A stretch of 64,000 bases of DNA from Dyadobacter bucti. GTDB lineage: Bacteria; Bacteroidota; Bacteroidia; Cytophagales; Spirosomataceae. A program made the translations under genes and the position numbers. Where the stretch lies: assembly GCF_005869225.1 (NCBI RefSeq), contig NZ_SWFP01000003.1, positions 620,001 through 684,000 of the forward strand. Direction: 5' to 3'. The notes beneath the pieces are model-generated. The model had not been told where the DNA came from. It ran no database searches and worked only from the letters and a program-made list of their open reading frames with translations. Positions 39,040 through 50,200 of the stretch are shown one piece after another (positions within the stretch are counted from its first letter, which is position 1; the number at the start of each line of letters is the position of its first letter).

Positions 39040-42000
39040 ATGAAAAGACAATTACTCGACTTGCTGTTTACAGTTCTTGTGACAGCGCTCCTCGTAACAC
39101 CCACCATGGCTCAGGACCGGCAGCTGACAGGAAAGGTCATTGACGAAAATGGCTCGGGACTGCCTGGTGCAAACATCCTCATCAAGGGTTCTACGCGTGG
39201 AACAAACACCGATGCCGAAGGGAATTTCAGCTTATCCATGCCCGGAAGTGGTGTGCTCATCGTTTCCTCTGTTGGATATACTTCCAAGGAGATCAATGTA
39301 ACCGAATCGGTTTCCAATGTTTCGGTAAGTCTTGATCCCGACGTGCGGAACCTTGGAGAAGTGGTGGTAACCGCCCTGGGTATTTCCAAAGAGCAAAAGA
39401 CGCTCAGCTATGCGACGCAGATCATCAACACAGACAATTTTGCCAAAGCAAGGGAATTGAACGTTGCCAATTCTCTGTCTGGCCGGGTTGCTGGTCTTGA
39501 TATCGTTCGTTCGTCCTCTGGGGTAGGTGGATCAAGCCGCGTTGTTTTGCGTGGTGACCGGTCCATTACCGGGAACAACCAGGCGCTGATTGTAGTGGAT
39601 GGTGTACCTATAGATAACTCAAATTTCAGCCCCGGCAATGCAAACGGTGGCCGTGATGCGAGTGACGGGCTTTCCAGTATTAACCCGGACGATATCGAAT
39701 CGATCAACGTACTGAGAGGAGCTTCGGCGACAGCCTTGTACGGAAGCCGCGCGGCAAATGGTGCATTATTGATCACGACCAAAAAAGGTGCGGTGCGTAA
39801 AGGTGTCGGCGTGAACATCAACAGCACATTCCAGATGGAGCAGGCCATGGAACTTCAAAAATTCCAGAATGTGTACGGACAGGGCGTAGAGGGTAAATTT
39901 TTCCCGAACAGCGAATTTAGCTGGGGCCCAAAAATGGACGGCCAGCAGGTAGCTGCCTGGGGACCTGATCCGGCAAATAAAGGCAAAACATATGCCTATT
40001 CGCCTCAACCCAACTCTTACAAAGACTTCTATTCAACCGGAACTTCAATTGCCAACTCTGTCTCTCTGACTGCGGGCAATGAAAAAGTACAGACGTATTT
40101 TTCTTATACCAATACGACTGCGAAAGGAGTTGTTTCCAATAACAAACTAAGCAGACACAATTTCAACCTTCGGCTTTCAAGCCAGATTACCAGCAAGCTC
40201 AGCTTCGACGGTAAAGTCACTTATCTGAGCGAGAAAATTGACAATAGACAGCAAACCGGTGAAGCTTTTGCGAACCTGCAGCGTCACATTCTGCGTCTGC
40301 CGAGAAGTATTTCTCTGGACCAGGCTAAAAGCTATGAATATGTAGATCCTGCAACTGGTAAAACGCTGCAGAACTACTGGAACCCGGGTTCTAACGGTGG
40401 CCAAAATCCTTACTGGATCAAAAATAAAGTATTGGCGCTGGATAACAGGGACAGGATCTATGGATTTACCTCGCTAAACTATAAAGTAACGTCGTGGCTG
40501 AACGTTATGGGACGCGCCGGTTATGATAAGTATATTGATAAATTCGAAGGTAAATGGCATACAAATACTTATACCATCGCTGATTTTGGGGATTATCAAA
40601 CCAACTGGAGAGATAATGCCGAACTGAACCTGGATTTGTTTGCGCTTGTAAGCAAACAGTTTGGTGAAGACTTCAAACTGGACGGAACAGTAGGAGGTAA
40701 CATCCTGCAACGTGATTACCTGAACCATCAAACGCTCAACAATGGTTTGAACCGCGATAACTTGTTCGTAACCACCAACGCCAGAAACTCGGTTACCAAC
40801 CGGTCGGTTACACAAACCCGCAAACAAGGTGTGTTCGCTTCCGCTGACTTGATCTGGAAAGATGCTTTAACGCTTTCAGCATCGGCAAGAAATGACTGGT
40901 CGTCTACATTACCGACAGCCAATCAGTCCTACTTCTTCCCATCGGTAGGTGCTGCGGCGGTTTTGACGAGCTTGTTCAATCTTCCGCAGGCGATTTCTTT
41001 TGCCAAATTGAGAGGAAGTTATGCGTTGACGGGTAACGATGCTTCTCCATATCTTCTGACCCAGACGTATTCATATGTAGCGGGTGGAAATACGGGTTAC
41101 ATTGTCCGCGATGCGATCAAACCGTTCCCCGGCCTTAAACCTGAGTTGACAACCGCCAAAGAAGTTGGTCTGGAAGCGAAATTCCTGCAAAGCCGCATCG
41201 GTTTCGACCTGACACTGTACATCAGTAACTCGAAAAATCAGTTGTTCCAGGTTCCGTTGACAACTGCCTCGGGATGGAGTTCTGAGTATATCAATGCAGG
41301 TAATGTAGAGAACAAAGGTGTCGAGCTTACTTTGAACCTTGTTCCTGTTAAATCGGCAGATTTCTCCTGGAATATTGACCTGAACTATTCAAGAAACACC
41401 AATAAGCTGATCAAACTATCTGATCGCCTTGCTGTTCTGCCGCTTACCAATGACTTTATGAACTTCGTACGTGCGGAGGAAGGAAAAGCATTGGGTCAAA
41501 TTTACAGCCGCGGTTATCAGCGGGACGATCAGGGACGTATCAAAGTGGGAACAAACGGAATTCCGCTGGTAACTCCGGGAACAACCGTGCCTCTGGGAAC
41601 TTCACGCCCGACCTGGACTGGTGGCGTTTCGAACAGTTTAAGTTATAAAGGAATTAACCTGAGTTTCCTGATCAGCGGAAGAATAGGCGGCGTAGTGACT
41701 TCTTTTACCAATGCAGTTATTTATGCTGACGGCGTAACTGAGGAAACGCTGGCTGGCCGCGAAGGTATGGTAATCGACGGTGTCCAGGCAGACGGAAGCA
41801 CAAACACGGTTTCTACCACAGCAGAAGCTTACTGGAAATTTGTAGGTGGACGTAACACGCCGATTGGTGAGGCATTTACTTACAGTGCGTCCAATATCAG
41901 GCTGAGAGAAGCGACGCTCGGTTACAGCCTTCCCCAGAAAATCATCGGAAGATCGCCGTTCCAGGGGGCCTCGCTGTCGATCGTGGGACGTAACCTGTTT

Positions 42001-42132
42001 TTCCTGATGAACAAGTCAAAAGGATTTGATCCTGAACTTGTGGCGGGTTCTGGTAATACGACTGTGGGTCTGGAGTCCTTCTCCATGCCGACCACACGTT
42101 CGTTGGGCTTGAATCTTAACTTGACATTCTAA
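39040..42132 (+). CDS. SusC/RagA family TonB-linked outer-membrane transporter
   Basis: A 1030-residue outer-membrane receptor. The signal peptide MKRQLLDLLFTVLVTALLV ends at about residue 25. It is followed by a CarboxypepD_reg-like domain (LTGKVIDENGSGLPGANILIKGS, 30-115). A TonB-box-like EVVVTALG is near 112-119, and the plug domain has the SusC hallmark ALIVVDGVPIDNSNF near 184-198 and SINVLRGASATALYGSRAANGALLITTKKG. The 22-strand barrel ends in the typical LNLTF. ATG 39040 is preferred over a start at 38980 because it begins the signal peptide. With the SusD gene 17 nt downstream it forms the uptake complex for a carbohydrate, peptide or other oligomer. No glycosidase lies in the same operon to define the substrate. 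Confidence 0.95.
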   Translation: MKRQLLDLLFTVLVTALLVTPTMAQDRQLTGKVIDENGSGLPGANILIKGSTRGTNTDAEGNFSLSMPGSGVLIVSSVGYTSKEINVTESVSNVSVSLDPDVRNLGEVVVTALGISKEQKTLSYATQIINTDNFAKARELNVANSLSGRVAGLDIVRSSSGVGGSSRVVLRGDRSITGNNQALIVVDGVPIDNSNFSPGNANGGRDASDGLSSINPDDIESINVLRGASATALYGSRAANGALLITTKKGAVRKGVGVNINSTFQMEQAMELQKFQNVYGQGVEGKFFPNSEFSWGPKMDGQQVAAWGPDPANKGKTYAYSPQPNSYKDFYSTGTSIANSVSLTAGNEKVQTYFSYTNTTAKGVVSNNKLSRHNFNLRLSSQITSKLSFDGKVTYLSEKIDNRQQTGEAFANLQRHILRLPRSISLDQAKSYEYVDPATGKTLQNYWNPGSNGGQNPYWIKNKVLALDNRDRIYGFTSLNYKVTSWLNVMGRAGYDKYIDKFEGKWHTNTYTIADFGDYQTNWRDNAELNLDLFALVSKQFGEDFKLDGTVGGNILQRDYLNHQTLNNGLNRDNLFVTTNARNSVTNRSVTQTRKQGVFASADLIWKDALTLSASARNDWSSTLPTANQSYFFPSVGAAAVLTSLFNLPQAISFAKLRGSYALTGNDASPYLLTQTYSYVAGGNTGYIVRDAIKPFPGLKPELTTAKEVGLEAKFLQSRIGFDLTLYISNSKNQLFQVPLTTASGWSSEYINAGNVENKGVELTLNLVPVKSADFSWNIDLNYSRNTNKLIKLSDRLAVLPLTNDFMNFVRAEEGKALGQIYSRGYQRDDQGRIKVGTNGIPLVTPGTTVPLGTSRPTWTGGVSNSLSYKGINLSFLISGRIGGVVTSFTNAVIYADGVTEETLAGREGMVIDGVQADGSTNTVSTTAEAYWKFVGGRNTPIGEAFTYSASNIRLREATLGYSLPQKIIGRSPFQGASLSIVGRNLFFLMNKSKGFDPELVAGSGNTTVGLESFSMPTTRSLGLNLNLTF

Positions 42133-42149
42133 TTGTAAACCTGAAAGAA

Positions 42150-43700
42150 ATGAAAAGGAGCTATAAAATATTAACACTCGCTCTCCTTACGACTGTGGCA
42201 ATAGGAATGTATTCCTGTACAGGTGATTTTGAGGAGATCAATACCAATAAAACCAAGCTGACGTCCCTGGACGAGTTAGGAACTGAAAATGCATTTGCTG
42301 CGGCGCAGTACCGGTCCATCCAGGCCAGCTGGCAGACGTATCAAAGTCTTTTTGCCGATTTGCAGGGCCAGTACTTTGCGAACGTTGCCCAAAACTTTTC
42401 TTCCGACCGGAACGTAATGGTGGGCAGCTGGCTCAATGGTGCCTGGACAGGTTTCTACGGGACCGCGATACCGGCATTGTTAGGGGTTTTGGAAAACACA
42501 GGCCCTGGCGGGGCGTATGAAAACGCTGGAAAATTTGCTATCGCGAATATCTGGAAAGTGTATATGTTCCTGCCAAGGACAGACTACTGGGGCCCGATCC
42601 CTTACTCCAAAGTAGGCAGCGGGGAATCTTCAATCGAATACGATACCCAGGAATTTATCTATAAGGATTTCCTGACCACCCTGAAAACATCTACCGCTTC
42701 TCTGCAGGCATTGAAGGGTACCAAGGTTTTTGGGGCCGTAGATCAGATTTATGCCGGGGACGTGGATAAATGGATTTTGTTTGCCAACACATTGCGGTTG
42801 CGGATTTCGATGCGCATGTCCGAAGTGGAGCCCGCGCTGGCAAAAACAAATGCGGAAGAAGCAGTTGCCGGTGGCACGCTAAGTATCAATGCAGACGATG
42901 CTTTTCTGAAAGTAACTGCCAACTCATTCAACCCGATGAACCAGGCAACTGCCTGGAACGAGTTCCGTATGAGCGCGGCTATGGAAAGTGTGTTGAAAGG
43001 ATATGCGGATCCCCGGATCAGCAAATACTATGCTCCCGTGCCAGGAACTACCAACACGTTTAAAGGACTGAGAAATGGTTATACGCAGGGGCAGCTTGGC
43101 GCGCCGGAGAACAACGCCAACGCAACTTCCAATGTGGCTGACATGTTTCTGCCGGCTGTACAGGCCACCAATCCATTCGCGATTATGTATGCATCAGAAG
43201 CTTATTTCCTGAAAGCAGAAGGTGTACTCAAGGGCTGGAACATGGGAACCGGTACTGCCAAAGATTTTTATGAAAAAGGAATAGAAACTGCTATGCGGCA
43301 GTGGGGAATTACTGACGCGGCCGCTGTTTCAGCTTATATCAACGGAACCACGCCGCCGGTTGCACTGGCCGATTTCTCCAAAACACCTGCTTTGACAGAC
43401 GTACCGGTGAAATTCTCGGCGGATGCTACCAAACAATTGGAACAGATCATTACCCAAAAATGGCTGGCCAATTATCCGAATGGTCATGAAGCATGGGCTG
43501 AATACCGCAGAACGGGTTATCCCAAGCTATATGCCCGGATCAACTCGGATAACCCGGATTCACCGAAAGATGCTGTGGTACGTCGTACTCCTTACGTCAG
43601 CAGCGAATTGCAGACCAACAAAGCAGAAATGGATAAAGCCATCACGAAACTGGGAGGTGCAGACAATTCTGCGACCCGGCTATGGTGGGACAAGCCCTGA
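42150..43700 (+). CDS. SusD/RagB family nutrient-binding lipoprotein
   Basis: A 516-residue surface lipoprotein of the SusD-like 2 type. Its signal peptide ends in IGMYSC with the lipidated Cys at 23, followed by the usual TGDFEEINTNKTKL. The TPR-like helices include FIYKDFLTTLKTS and AIANIWKVYMFLPRTDYWGPIPYSKV (about 130-155), the family's central signature. The C-terminal region has MYASEAYFLKAEG near 347-359 and WLANYPNGHEAWAEYRRTGYPKL near 438-460. It caps the SusC barrel and binds substrate at the cell surface. A hairpin after the stop separates it from the CRTAC1-like genes. Confidence 0.94.
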   Translation: MKRSYKILTLALLTTVAIGMYSCTGDFEEINTNKTKLTSLDELGTENAFAAAQYRSIQASWQTYQSLFADLQGQYFANVAQNFSSDRNVMVGSWLNGAWTGFYGTAIPALLGVLENTGPGGAYENAGKFAIANIWKVYMFLPRTDYWGPIPYSKVGSGESSIEYDTQEFIYKDFLTTLKTSTASLQALKGTKVFGAVDQIYAGDVDKWILFANTLRLRISMRMSEVEPALAKTNAEEAVAGGTLSINADDAFLKVTANSFNPMNQATAWNEFRMSAAMESVLKGYADPRISKYYAPVPGTTNTFKGLRNGYTQGQLGAPENNANATSNVADMFLPAVQATNPFAIMYASEAYFLKAEGVLKGWNMGTGTAKDFYEKGIETAMRQWGITDAAAVSAYINGTTPPVALADFSKTPALTDVPVKFSADATKQLEQIITQKWLANYPNGHEAWAEYRRTGYPKLYARINSDNPDSPKDAVVRRTPYVSSELQTNKAEMDKAITKLGGADNSATRLWWDKP

Positions 43701-43734
43701 TGCAGCAACTAACATTATTATAAACTGAGAGCGT

Positions 43735-43758
43735 GAGGCAGACTTTGTCTGCCTCTTT
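43735..43758 (+). terminator. Hairpin after susD (weak terminator)
   Basis: GAGGCAGAC and GTCTGCCTC form a perfect 9-bp stem with a TTT loop, followed by only four T residues. Partial read-through into the CRTAC1-like genes is plausible. Confidence 0.6.
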
Positions 43759-43806
43759 GCTATCCCGAAGTATACTATTTGGAAAAACCTTTCCTACCTT
43801 CATTTC

Positions 43807-46800
43807 ATGCCATATTTCTTTTTCTTTTTGCTGATTTTTCTTGTCGGGTGCAAGAAAAATGACACGTTGTTCACCTTGCTGGACGCCGGGAGCACGGGCA
43901 TTGACTTCAACAATTATATCGACGAGGACCCTGAAAATAATGTATTGCGGTATGGCTATTTTTACAACGGTGGAGGCGTGGCGGCGGCGGATTTTAACAA
44001 CGACGGCCTCGTAGACCTGTACTTCACAGGCAACATGGTCGCCAATAAGTTGTATCTCAACAAAGGTGATTTCAAATTTGAAGATGTTTCCGAGCAATCG
44101 GGGGCGGGGCTGAATGAGGGTTGGAAAACAGGTGTGTCGGTAGTGGATATCAATGATGATGGCTGGATCGACATTTTCGTCTGCCGGGCAGGTGCTGAGG
44201 ACCCGAGGCTGAGGAGCAAACTTTTGTATGTAAACAATGGAAAAACCGCCGACGGAATCCCGACATTCACAGAAAGATCAAAAGAATACGGTTTGGACGA
44301 TCAGTCTTATACCACCCAGGCTGTTTTCTTTGACTACGACCGCGACGGGGACACAGATTGTTTTTTGTTGAACCATTCGGTTCAGAAATACGCAGGTTTC
44401 AGCAACCTTTTGGCCAGTTACAGAGAGCAGCGCAATGAAATTTACGGGAACAAGCTTTTACGGAACGACGGTGGCAAGTTCTCGAATGTGACCGATTCGT
44501 CCGGTATCGTCTCCAATGTTTTGAGTTTCGGCCTGGGTGTTAATATCAATGACTTTAACAATGACGGCTGGCAGGATATCTACATTGCCAATGATTACAA
44601 TGAAAATGATTATCTGTACCTCAATCAGCAGAACGGGAAATTCAGGGAAGTAATCCGCGAAGCGACCGGCCACGTTTCATTGTTTTCCATGGGAACCGAC
44701 GCGGCCGATCTGAACAATGACGGGCTCACGGATATCGTGACACTGGATATGCTTCCTGCCTCAAACGAGCGGATCAAGCTGACTTCCGGGGACGACAATT
44801 ACGATAAATACCAACAATTGCTGAAAGCCGGTTTTCATGATCAGACCATGCGGAACATGCTGCAATTGAACAATGGCGTGAATGAAAACGGGGTACCGGT
44901 TTTCAGCGAAATAGGGCAGCTGGCCGGGATCTCCAATACAGACTGGAGCTGGGCTGCTTTAATGGCCGATTTTGACAATGACGGCTGGAAAGACATTTTT
45001 GTTTCAAACGGCTACGCGCATGACTATACCAACATGGAATTTCTGAAATACTCCGTGGACAAGCAGGTACAAGGGGGAAAAGCGCCGAGCCAAATGGAGG
45101 TTATCGCCCAAATGCCGCCTATCAATGAACCCGATTATATTTTTCAGAATCAGAAAGACCTTACATTCAAAAAGAAAATTACGGAGTGGGGATTTGAAAA
45201 AACAAACCAGTCCAATGGGGCAGTTTATGCGGACCTCGACAATGACGGGGACCTGGATCTGGTGACGAATAATGTCAGTCAAAAAGCATTTGTATACCGT
45301 AACAATGCGGAAACCAAGCTCAAAAACCAGTACCTGACAGTAAAGCTGGAATCTCCGAAATACGCTTTTCTGGCGGGAACAAAGGTAACACTATACTTAG
45401 ATTCACTCACCCAGACCCAGAATTTCATTCCCGTCCGCGGTTTTCAGTCGGCTATTTGGGACCATGTACATTTCGGCCTCGGCGGAAACGCAGCTATCGA
45501 CTCCCTGGAAGTGACCTGGGCCGACGGCAGCAGGCAGACAATCAAAAATATTTCCGGTAACAAGGCTATTACATTGAAATACAACGAGGCAAAAAAACAA
45601 AATGTAGTACCCACTATAAAACCCGAAACAATCTGGCAGAAAGCTGATCTGATCGGTTTCAGGCATGCAGAAGATTTCAGGAACGATTTCAGGGTACAGA
45701 CATTGTTGCCGAATATGCTGAGTTACCAGGGCCCGCATTTTGCGCAAAAAGACATCAATGCAGATGGCTTGGATGATTTTTATATAGGCGGCGCTCGCGG
45801 CCAGTCGGGCGCACTTTTTATCAGCAAAAATGGCGGTTATCAGGAATCGAAACAAGAAGCTTTTCTTGAAGATGCAGCTTTCGAGGATGCCGATATGGAG
45901 TTTTTTGATGCCGACAATGATGGTGATTCCGATCTGCTTGTGACCAGCGCCGGATATGAACTCACCGCATCTGATCCGCTGGTTTTGCCGAGATTATATA
46001 TCAATGATAAAGGAAATTGGAAAAAGGCAGCCTTTCCGGCAATCGGCATCAATGGTTCGGCGATTGCGGTCGGAGATGTCGATAAGGATGGTGATCTTGA
46101 TGTTTTCATCGGTACGCGGGTAACGCCGGCCCGTTTCCCTGAGAGTGCGGGAGGGGTTATGCTGTTGAACGATGGAAAAGGAATTTTTACAGATCAGACA
46201 AAAACCGTCGCTGCCCAGTTTTCAAAGGCGGGCATGATTACGGACGCATCCTTTCAGGATCTGAACAAAGACGGATATCCCGAACTGCTGATCACAACCG
46301 ACTGGATGCCGGTCCAGGTTTACAGCAATAGCAAGGGGAGATTCACGGATGCCAGTAATGCCTGGGGGACGTCGGACTTGCACGGTTGCTGGAATGTGAT
46401 CAAGCCGGCGGACCTGGATGGAGACGGGGATATGGATTTTGTGGTGGGCAATATGGGCACGAACTGGCAGTGGAGCATTACATCGCCCGCGGGGCTTTCG
46501 ATCTATGCGTCCGATTTTGACGGACTGGGCCGGGTGGTCCCGGTGATCAGCGTTACGGAGGGCGGCAAGGAATATCCTTATGCCAGCCGCGACGAGTTAT
46601 TGGACCAGATTCCGTCACTGAAGAAAAAATATCCCAGCTACATAACCTATTCTAAAGCCTCGTTGGCTGAAATCCTTCCAGCGGAGAAACTCGAAAAAGC
46701 GCAAAAATTGACAGCAAGGGAATTCAGGAGCGGTATCCTGGAAAATAAGAATGGGAAACTGATTTTTCATCCTTTGCCAGTCCAGGCACAGTTCGCGCCG

Positions 46801-47097
46801 GTGTATGCAATTTCCATTTCCGATATCAATCATGACGGTAAATCGGACATTATTCTTGGCGGGAATGTCAAACAAACCAGGGTAAGGATTGGTAAAAATG
46901 ATGCGAGTCTGGTGCAGGTATTTTTGAATAAAGGCAAACTAAAATTTGGATATGTTCCGCAATCTTCGAGCGGACTTTATATAGCCGGTGATGTGCGTAG
47001 TCTTTCGACAGTGCAGGTCAATCAGGAAACCTTTCTTATCGGAGGCGTAAATAATGCTGATTTGTTTTCCTATAAGCTGAACACCCGGGCAAAGTAG
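43807..47097 (+). CDS. CRTAC1-like FG-GAP/VCBS lipoprotein with ASPIC/UnbV domain
   Basis: A 1096-residue secreted protein. The lipoprotein signal ends in FLVGC with Cys15. The body is a double beta-propeller of FG-GAP/VCBS repeats, each with a calcium-binding DxDxDG-like loop. Examples are DFNNDGLVDLYF, DINDDGWIDIFV, DYDRDGDTD, DFDNDGWKDIFV, DLDNDGDLDLV, DADNDGDSDLLV, DVDKDGDLDVFIG and DLDGDGDMDFVVG. An ASPIC/UnbV domain (FQSAIWDHVHFGLGG...DSLEVTWADGSRQ) lies at about 540-600, between the propellers. It is a paralogue of the next gene. Position after susCD suggests a surface glycan- or protein-binding partner of the transporter; no enzymatic residues are seen. Confidence 0.9.
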   Translation: MPYFFFFLLIFLVGCKKNDTLFTLLDAGSTGIDFNNYIDEDPENNVLRYGYFYNGGGVAAADFNNDGLVDLYFTGNMVANKLYLNKGDFKFEDVSEQSGAGLNEGWKTGVSVVDINDDGWIDIFVCRAGAEDPRLRSKLLYVNNGKTADGIPTFTERSKEYGLDDQSYTTQAVFFDYDRDGDTDCFLLNHSVQKYAGFSNLLASYREQRNEIYGNKLLRNDGGKFSNVTDSSGIVSNVLSFGLGVNINDFNNDGWQDIYIANDYNENDYLYLNQQNGKFREVIREATGHVSLFSMGTDAADLNNDGLTDIVTLDMLPASNERIKLTSGDDNYDKYQQLLKAGFHDQTMRNMLQLNNGVNENGVPVFSEIGQLAGISNTDWSWAALMADFDNDGWKDIFVSNGYAHDYTNMEFLKYSVDKQVQGGKAPSQMEVIAQMPPINEPDYIFQNQKDLTFKKKITEWGFEKTNQSNGAVYADLDNDGDLDLVTNNVSQKAFVYRNNAETKLKNQYLTVKLESPKYAFLAGTKVTLYLDSLTQTQNFIPVRGFQSAIWDHVHFGLGGNAAIDSLEVTWADGSRQTIKNISGNKAITLKYNEAKKQNVVPTIKPETIWQKADLIGFRHAEDFRNDFRVQTLLPNMLSYQGPHFAQKDINADGLDDFYIGGARGQSGALFISKNGGYQESKQEAFLEDAAFEDADMEFFDADNDGDSDLLVTSAGYELTASDPLVLPRLYINDKGNWKKAAFPAIGINGSAIAVGDVDKDGDLDVFIGTRVTPARFPESAGGVMLLNDGKGIFTDQTKTVAAQFSKAGMITDASFQDLNKDGYPELLITTDWMPVQVYSNSKGRFTDASNAWGTSDLHGCWNVIKPADLDGDGDMDFVVGNMGTNWQWSITSPAGLSIYASDFDGLGRVVPVISVTEGGKEYPYASRDELLDQIPSLKKKYPSYITYSKASLAEILPAEKLEKAQKLTAREFRSGILENKNGKLIFHPLPVQAQFAPVYAISISDINHDGKSDIILGGNVKQTRVRIGKNDASLVQVFLNKGKLKFGYVPQSSSGLYIAGDVRSLSTVQVNQETFLIGGVNNADLFSYKLNTRAK

Positions 47098-47104
47098 CAT
47101 TTGA

Positions 47105-47138
47105 GGGATAAGAAATGTAAATTTTCTTATCCCTTTTT
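47105..47138 (+). terminator. Intrinsic terminator between the CRTAC1-like paralogues
   Basis: GGGATAAGAAA and TTTCTTATCCC form an 11-bp stem followed by five T residues. Confidence 0.8.
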
Positions 47139-47236
47139 CTAAATTTATAATACTAAGTTTTAACTTCAACTTTCGGTGGAAGTTTTTTCACTCTTGGTAA
47201 ATCCTCTTTTTTTAAACGCTCGGTACAGGCCTGTTA

Positions 47237-50200
47237 ATGAATGCAAAAATTATTTGTAAGTCTCTGATTATTCTGTGTTTTCTGACATTTCAAGTTTCGT
47301 TTGTCAGAGGCCAGCAAGCCTTGTTCCAACTTCTTCCTCCCAAACAGACCGGTGTTGATTTTATCAATGCCATCAATGAAGACGAGAACCTGAACGTCAT
47401 GGCTTACGAATATTTCTATAACGGCGGCGGCGTGGCAGTGGGCGATATCAACAATGATGGTTTCGAAGATCTCTTCTTTACTTCCAACATGGGCCCGAAT
47501 AAGCTCTTTCTTAATCTGGGAGGGATAAAGGGGCAAACTATGAAATTCAAAGACATCACGCTATCCGCAGGAAAAGGGCTGGACGGCAGAAAAGGCGGGT
47601 GGAGGACCGGGGTGACAATGGCCGACGTGAACGGCGATGGCCTGCTGGACATCCATATATGCTATTCCGGTAAAGTGGATAACGAAAAAAGAAAGAACCA
47701 GCTATTCATTAACCAGGGTAATCTCAAATTTCTGGAACAAGCCAAAGAATACGGTTTAGACAACATCAGCTACAGCACGCAGGCAGCTTTTTTTGATTAT
47801 GACAACGATGGCGATCTGGATATGATGCTGCTCAACCATAGTGTCAAGAAGATTGATAACATGGAATTGGCTAGGTTCAAACAGGAGACCGACGAGCTGG
47901 CAGGCAACAAATTATTTGAAAATCAGCAAAACCATTTTGTAGAAGTTACAAAGAAAGCCGGTATTCACCAGTACCCGCTTACATTCGGTCTGGGCATGGC
48001 GATCGCTGACGTGAACATGGACGGCTGGCAGGATATATATGTTACCAACGATTATAACGAGTCCGATTACCTCTATATCAATAAAAAAGACGGGACATTC
48101 GAGGATGTGACCCAGCGATACTTCCGGCATTTGGCGCAATTCTCTATGGGCATCGAGATCGCCGATTTTAACAATGATGGCCTGCCGGATATTATGTCCC
48201 TAGATATGCTGCCCGAAGATAACCAGCGCCAGAAATTACTTCAGCTTCAGGAAAATTACGAGTCGTTCGAGCTGATGATGAAGCAGAATTTGTATAAGCA
48301 ATATATGCGTAACATGCTGCAGCTTAACAACGGCGACGGCACTTTCAGCGAAATTGCACAGATATCCGGCGTTTCCAACACCGACTGGAGCTGGACGCCA
48401 CTGTTCGCCGATTTTGACAATGACGGTTACAAAGATCTTTTTGTCTCAAACGGTTATTACAGAGATTATACCAACAAAGACTTTCTCAAATACTGGGGCG
48501 ATTATAAAATCAGAAGGGCGGTTGACAAAGAGCCTACACAATTGATGGATCTGGTGAAAGCGATGCCTTCTACAAAGCTTTCCAACTATATTTTCAGGAA
48601 TAACCGCGACCTTACTTTTACCAAAATGCAGGAGGTATGGGGGTTACAGAATGTCGCGATTTCGAGCGGCGCGGCTTATGCCGACCTGGACAATGACGGC
48701 GATTTGGACCTGGTTGTCAATAACATCAACGAAGTTGCATTTGTATACCAGAATATCGGGCAGGAAAAATCCCCGACTTCCTGGCTGGAAGTAAAACTCA
48801 AAGAGAATTCCGCAAACAAAAATAGTGTTGGTGCCAAGGCCTATGTATATACAAAAGGCAAAATGCAATACCAGGAAGTAAGTCCAAACAGAGGATATTT
48901 ATCATGCACACCGCTCAGGGTCCATTTCGGGTTAGAAAAAGAAACCAGCATCGATTCTTTGAAGATAATCTGGCCCGGAGGGGATCAAGAAGTTTTTACG
49001 GACGTGAAGCTCAATCAGGTATTGACTATTGAAAAATCAGAGGACAGGAAACTGAGGAAGGTAAATACTTCCAAAATCGAATCGCCTGTTTTTACAAAAG
49101 AATCCAACGCTATCGAGTATGTGCATGAGGGTTTTAACGAAAATGATTTTAAGCGCCAGCCGCTCATGTTATCCATGTATTCGCAAACCGGGCCTGTCGT
49201 GGCGAAGGGCGATGTAAATAAGGACGGGTTTGAAGATGTATTTATCAGCGGCGATCAGAACAAGCAGGCGAAGATATGGTTACAGCAGTCAGACGGCCGC
49301 CTCCAGGAAATGCCGGGGTTTGCGGTTGGGGATGAAAATATATCTGCTGCTTCCGCGGCGGTGTTTTTTGATGCCAACGGAGACGGGTTCGATGACTTGT
49401 ATATTGCCAAGGGGGGATATTCACTTTTTGAACCCAATACAATTTCGTTTCAGGATGAAATGTATCTCAATGACGGTAAAGGCAGGCTCAATCTGTCAGT
49501 ATTATCAGTGCCCAATCTCAAAGGAAGCAGCAAATCCTGTGTCCGACCATTTGATTTTGATAAGGACGGGGATCTGGATCTGTTTGTTGGTGGCCGCGTC
49601 GTTCCTGGTCGGTATCCTGAGGCACCTGCTTCATTTCTTTTAACCAATGACGGAAAAGGTAATTTTACAATCACCGAAAGTCCTTTTTTCAAGATCGGTA
49701 TGGTGACCGATGCACAGTGGGCCGACCTTGATGGCGACGGAAATGTGGAGCTGGTTATCTGCGGGGAAATGATGCCGGTGAAAATATTTTCATACAAAGG
49801 CAAAGATTTCACGGATCAGACGGCGCAATATTTCAAAGAAGAAGAACACGGTTTCTGGTCTGCACTGAAAGTGGAGGACGTCGACGGAGATGGTAAAAAG
49901 GATATTATCGCTGGTAATATCGGCCTGAATTCTCAGATCAAGGTATCAAGTTCTGAGCCGGGAGAGCTGTATTTTGCGGATTTTGACAAAAATGGCTCGA
50001 TCGATCCGTTTTTCTGTTTTTATATTCAGGGGAAATCTTATCCTTTCGTCAGCCGCGACGAGCTCAATGATCAGATTTATCCGATGCGGAAAAAATTCCC
50101 TTTTTACAAGGACTATGCAAATGCATCGATCAAAGAAATCTTCGCTGCTGAGGATCTGGCCAAAGCGACCAGACTGACGGTTACAGAGGCTCGCTCAGTC

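Noticed and set aside
49230..49643. A 137-codon plus-strand frame inside the second CRTAC1-like gene
   Set aside because: Out of frame with an intact repeat protein; produced by the repetitive Asp/Gly-rich coding sequence.
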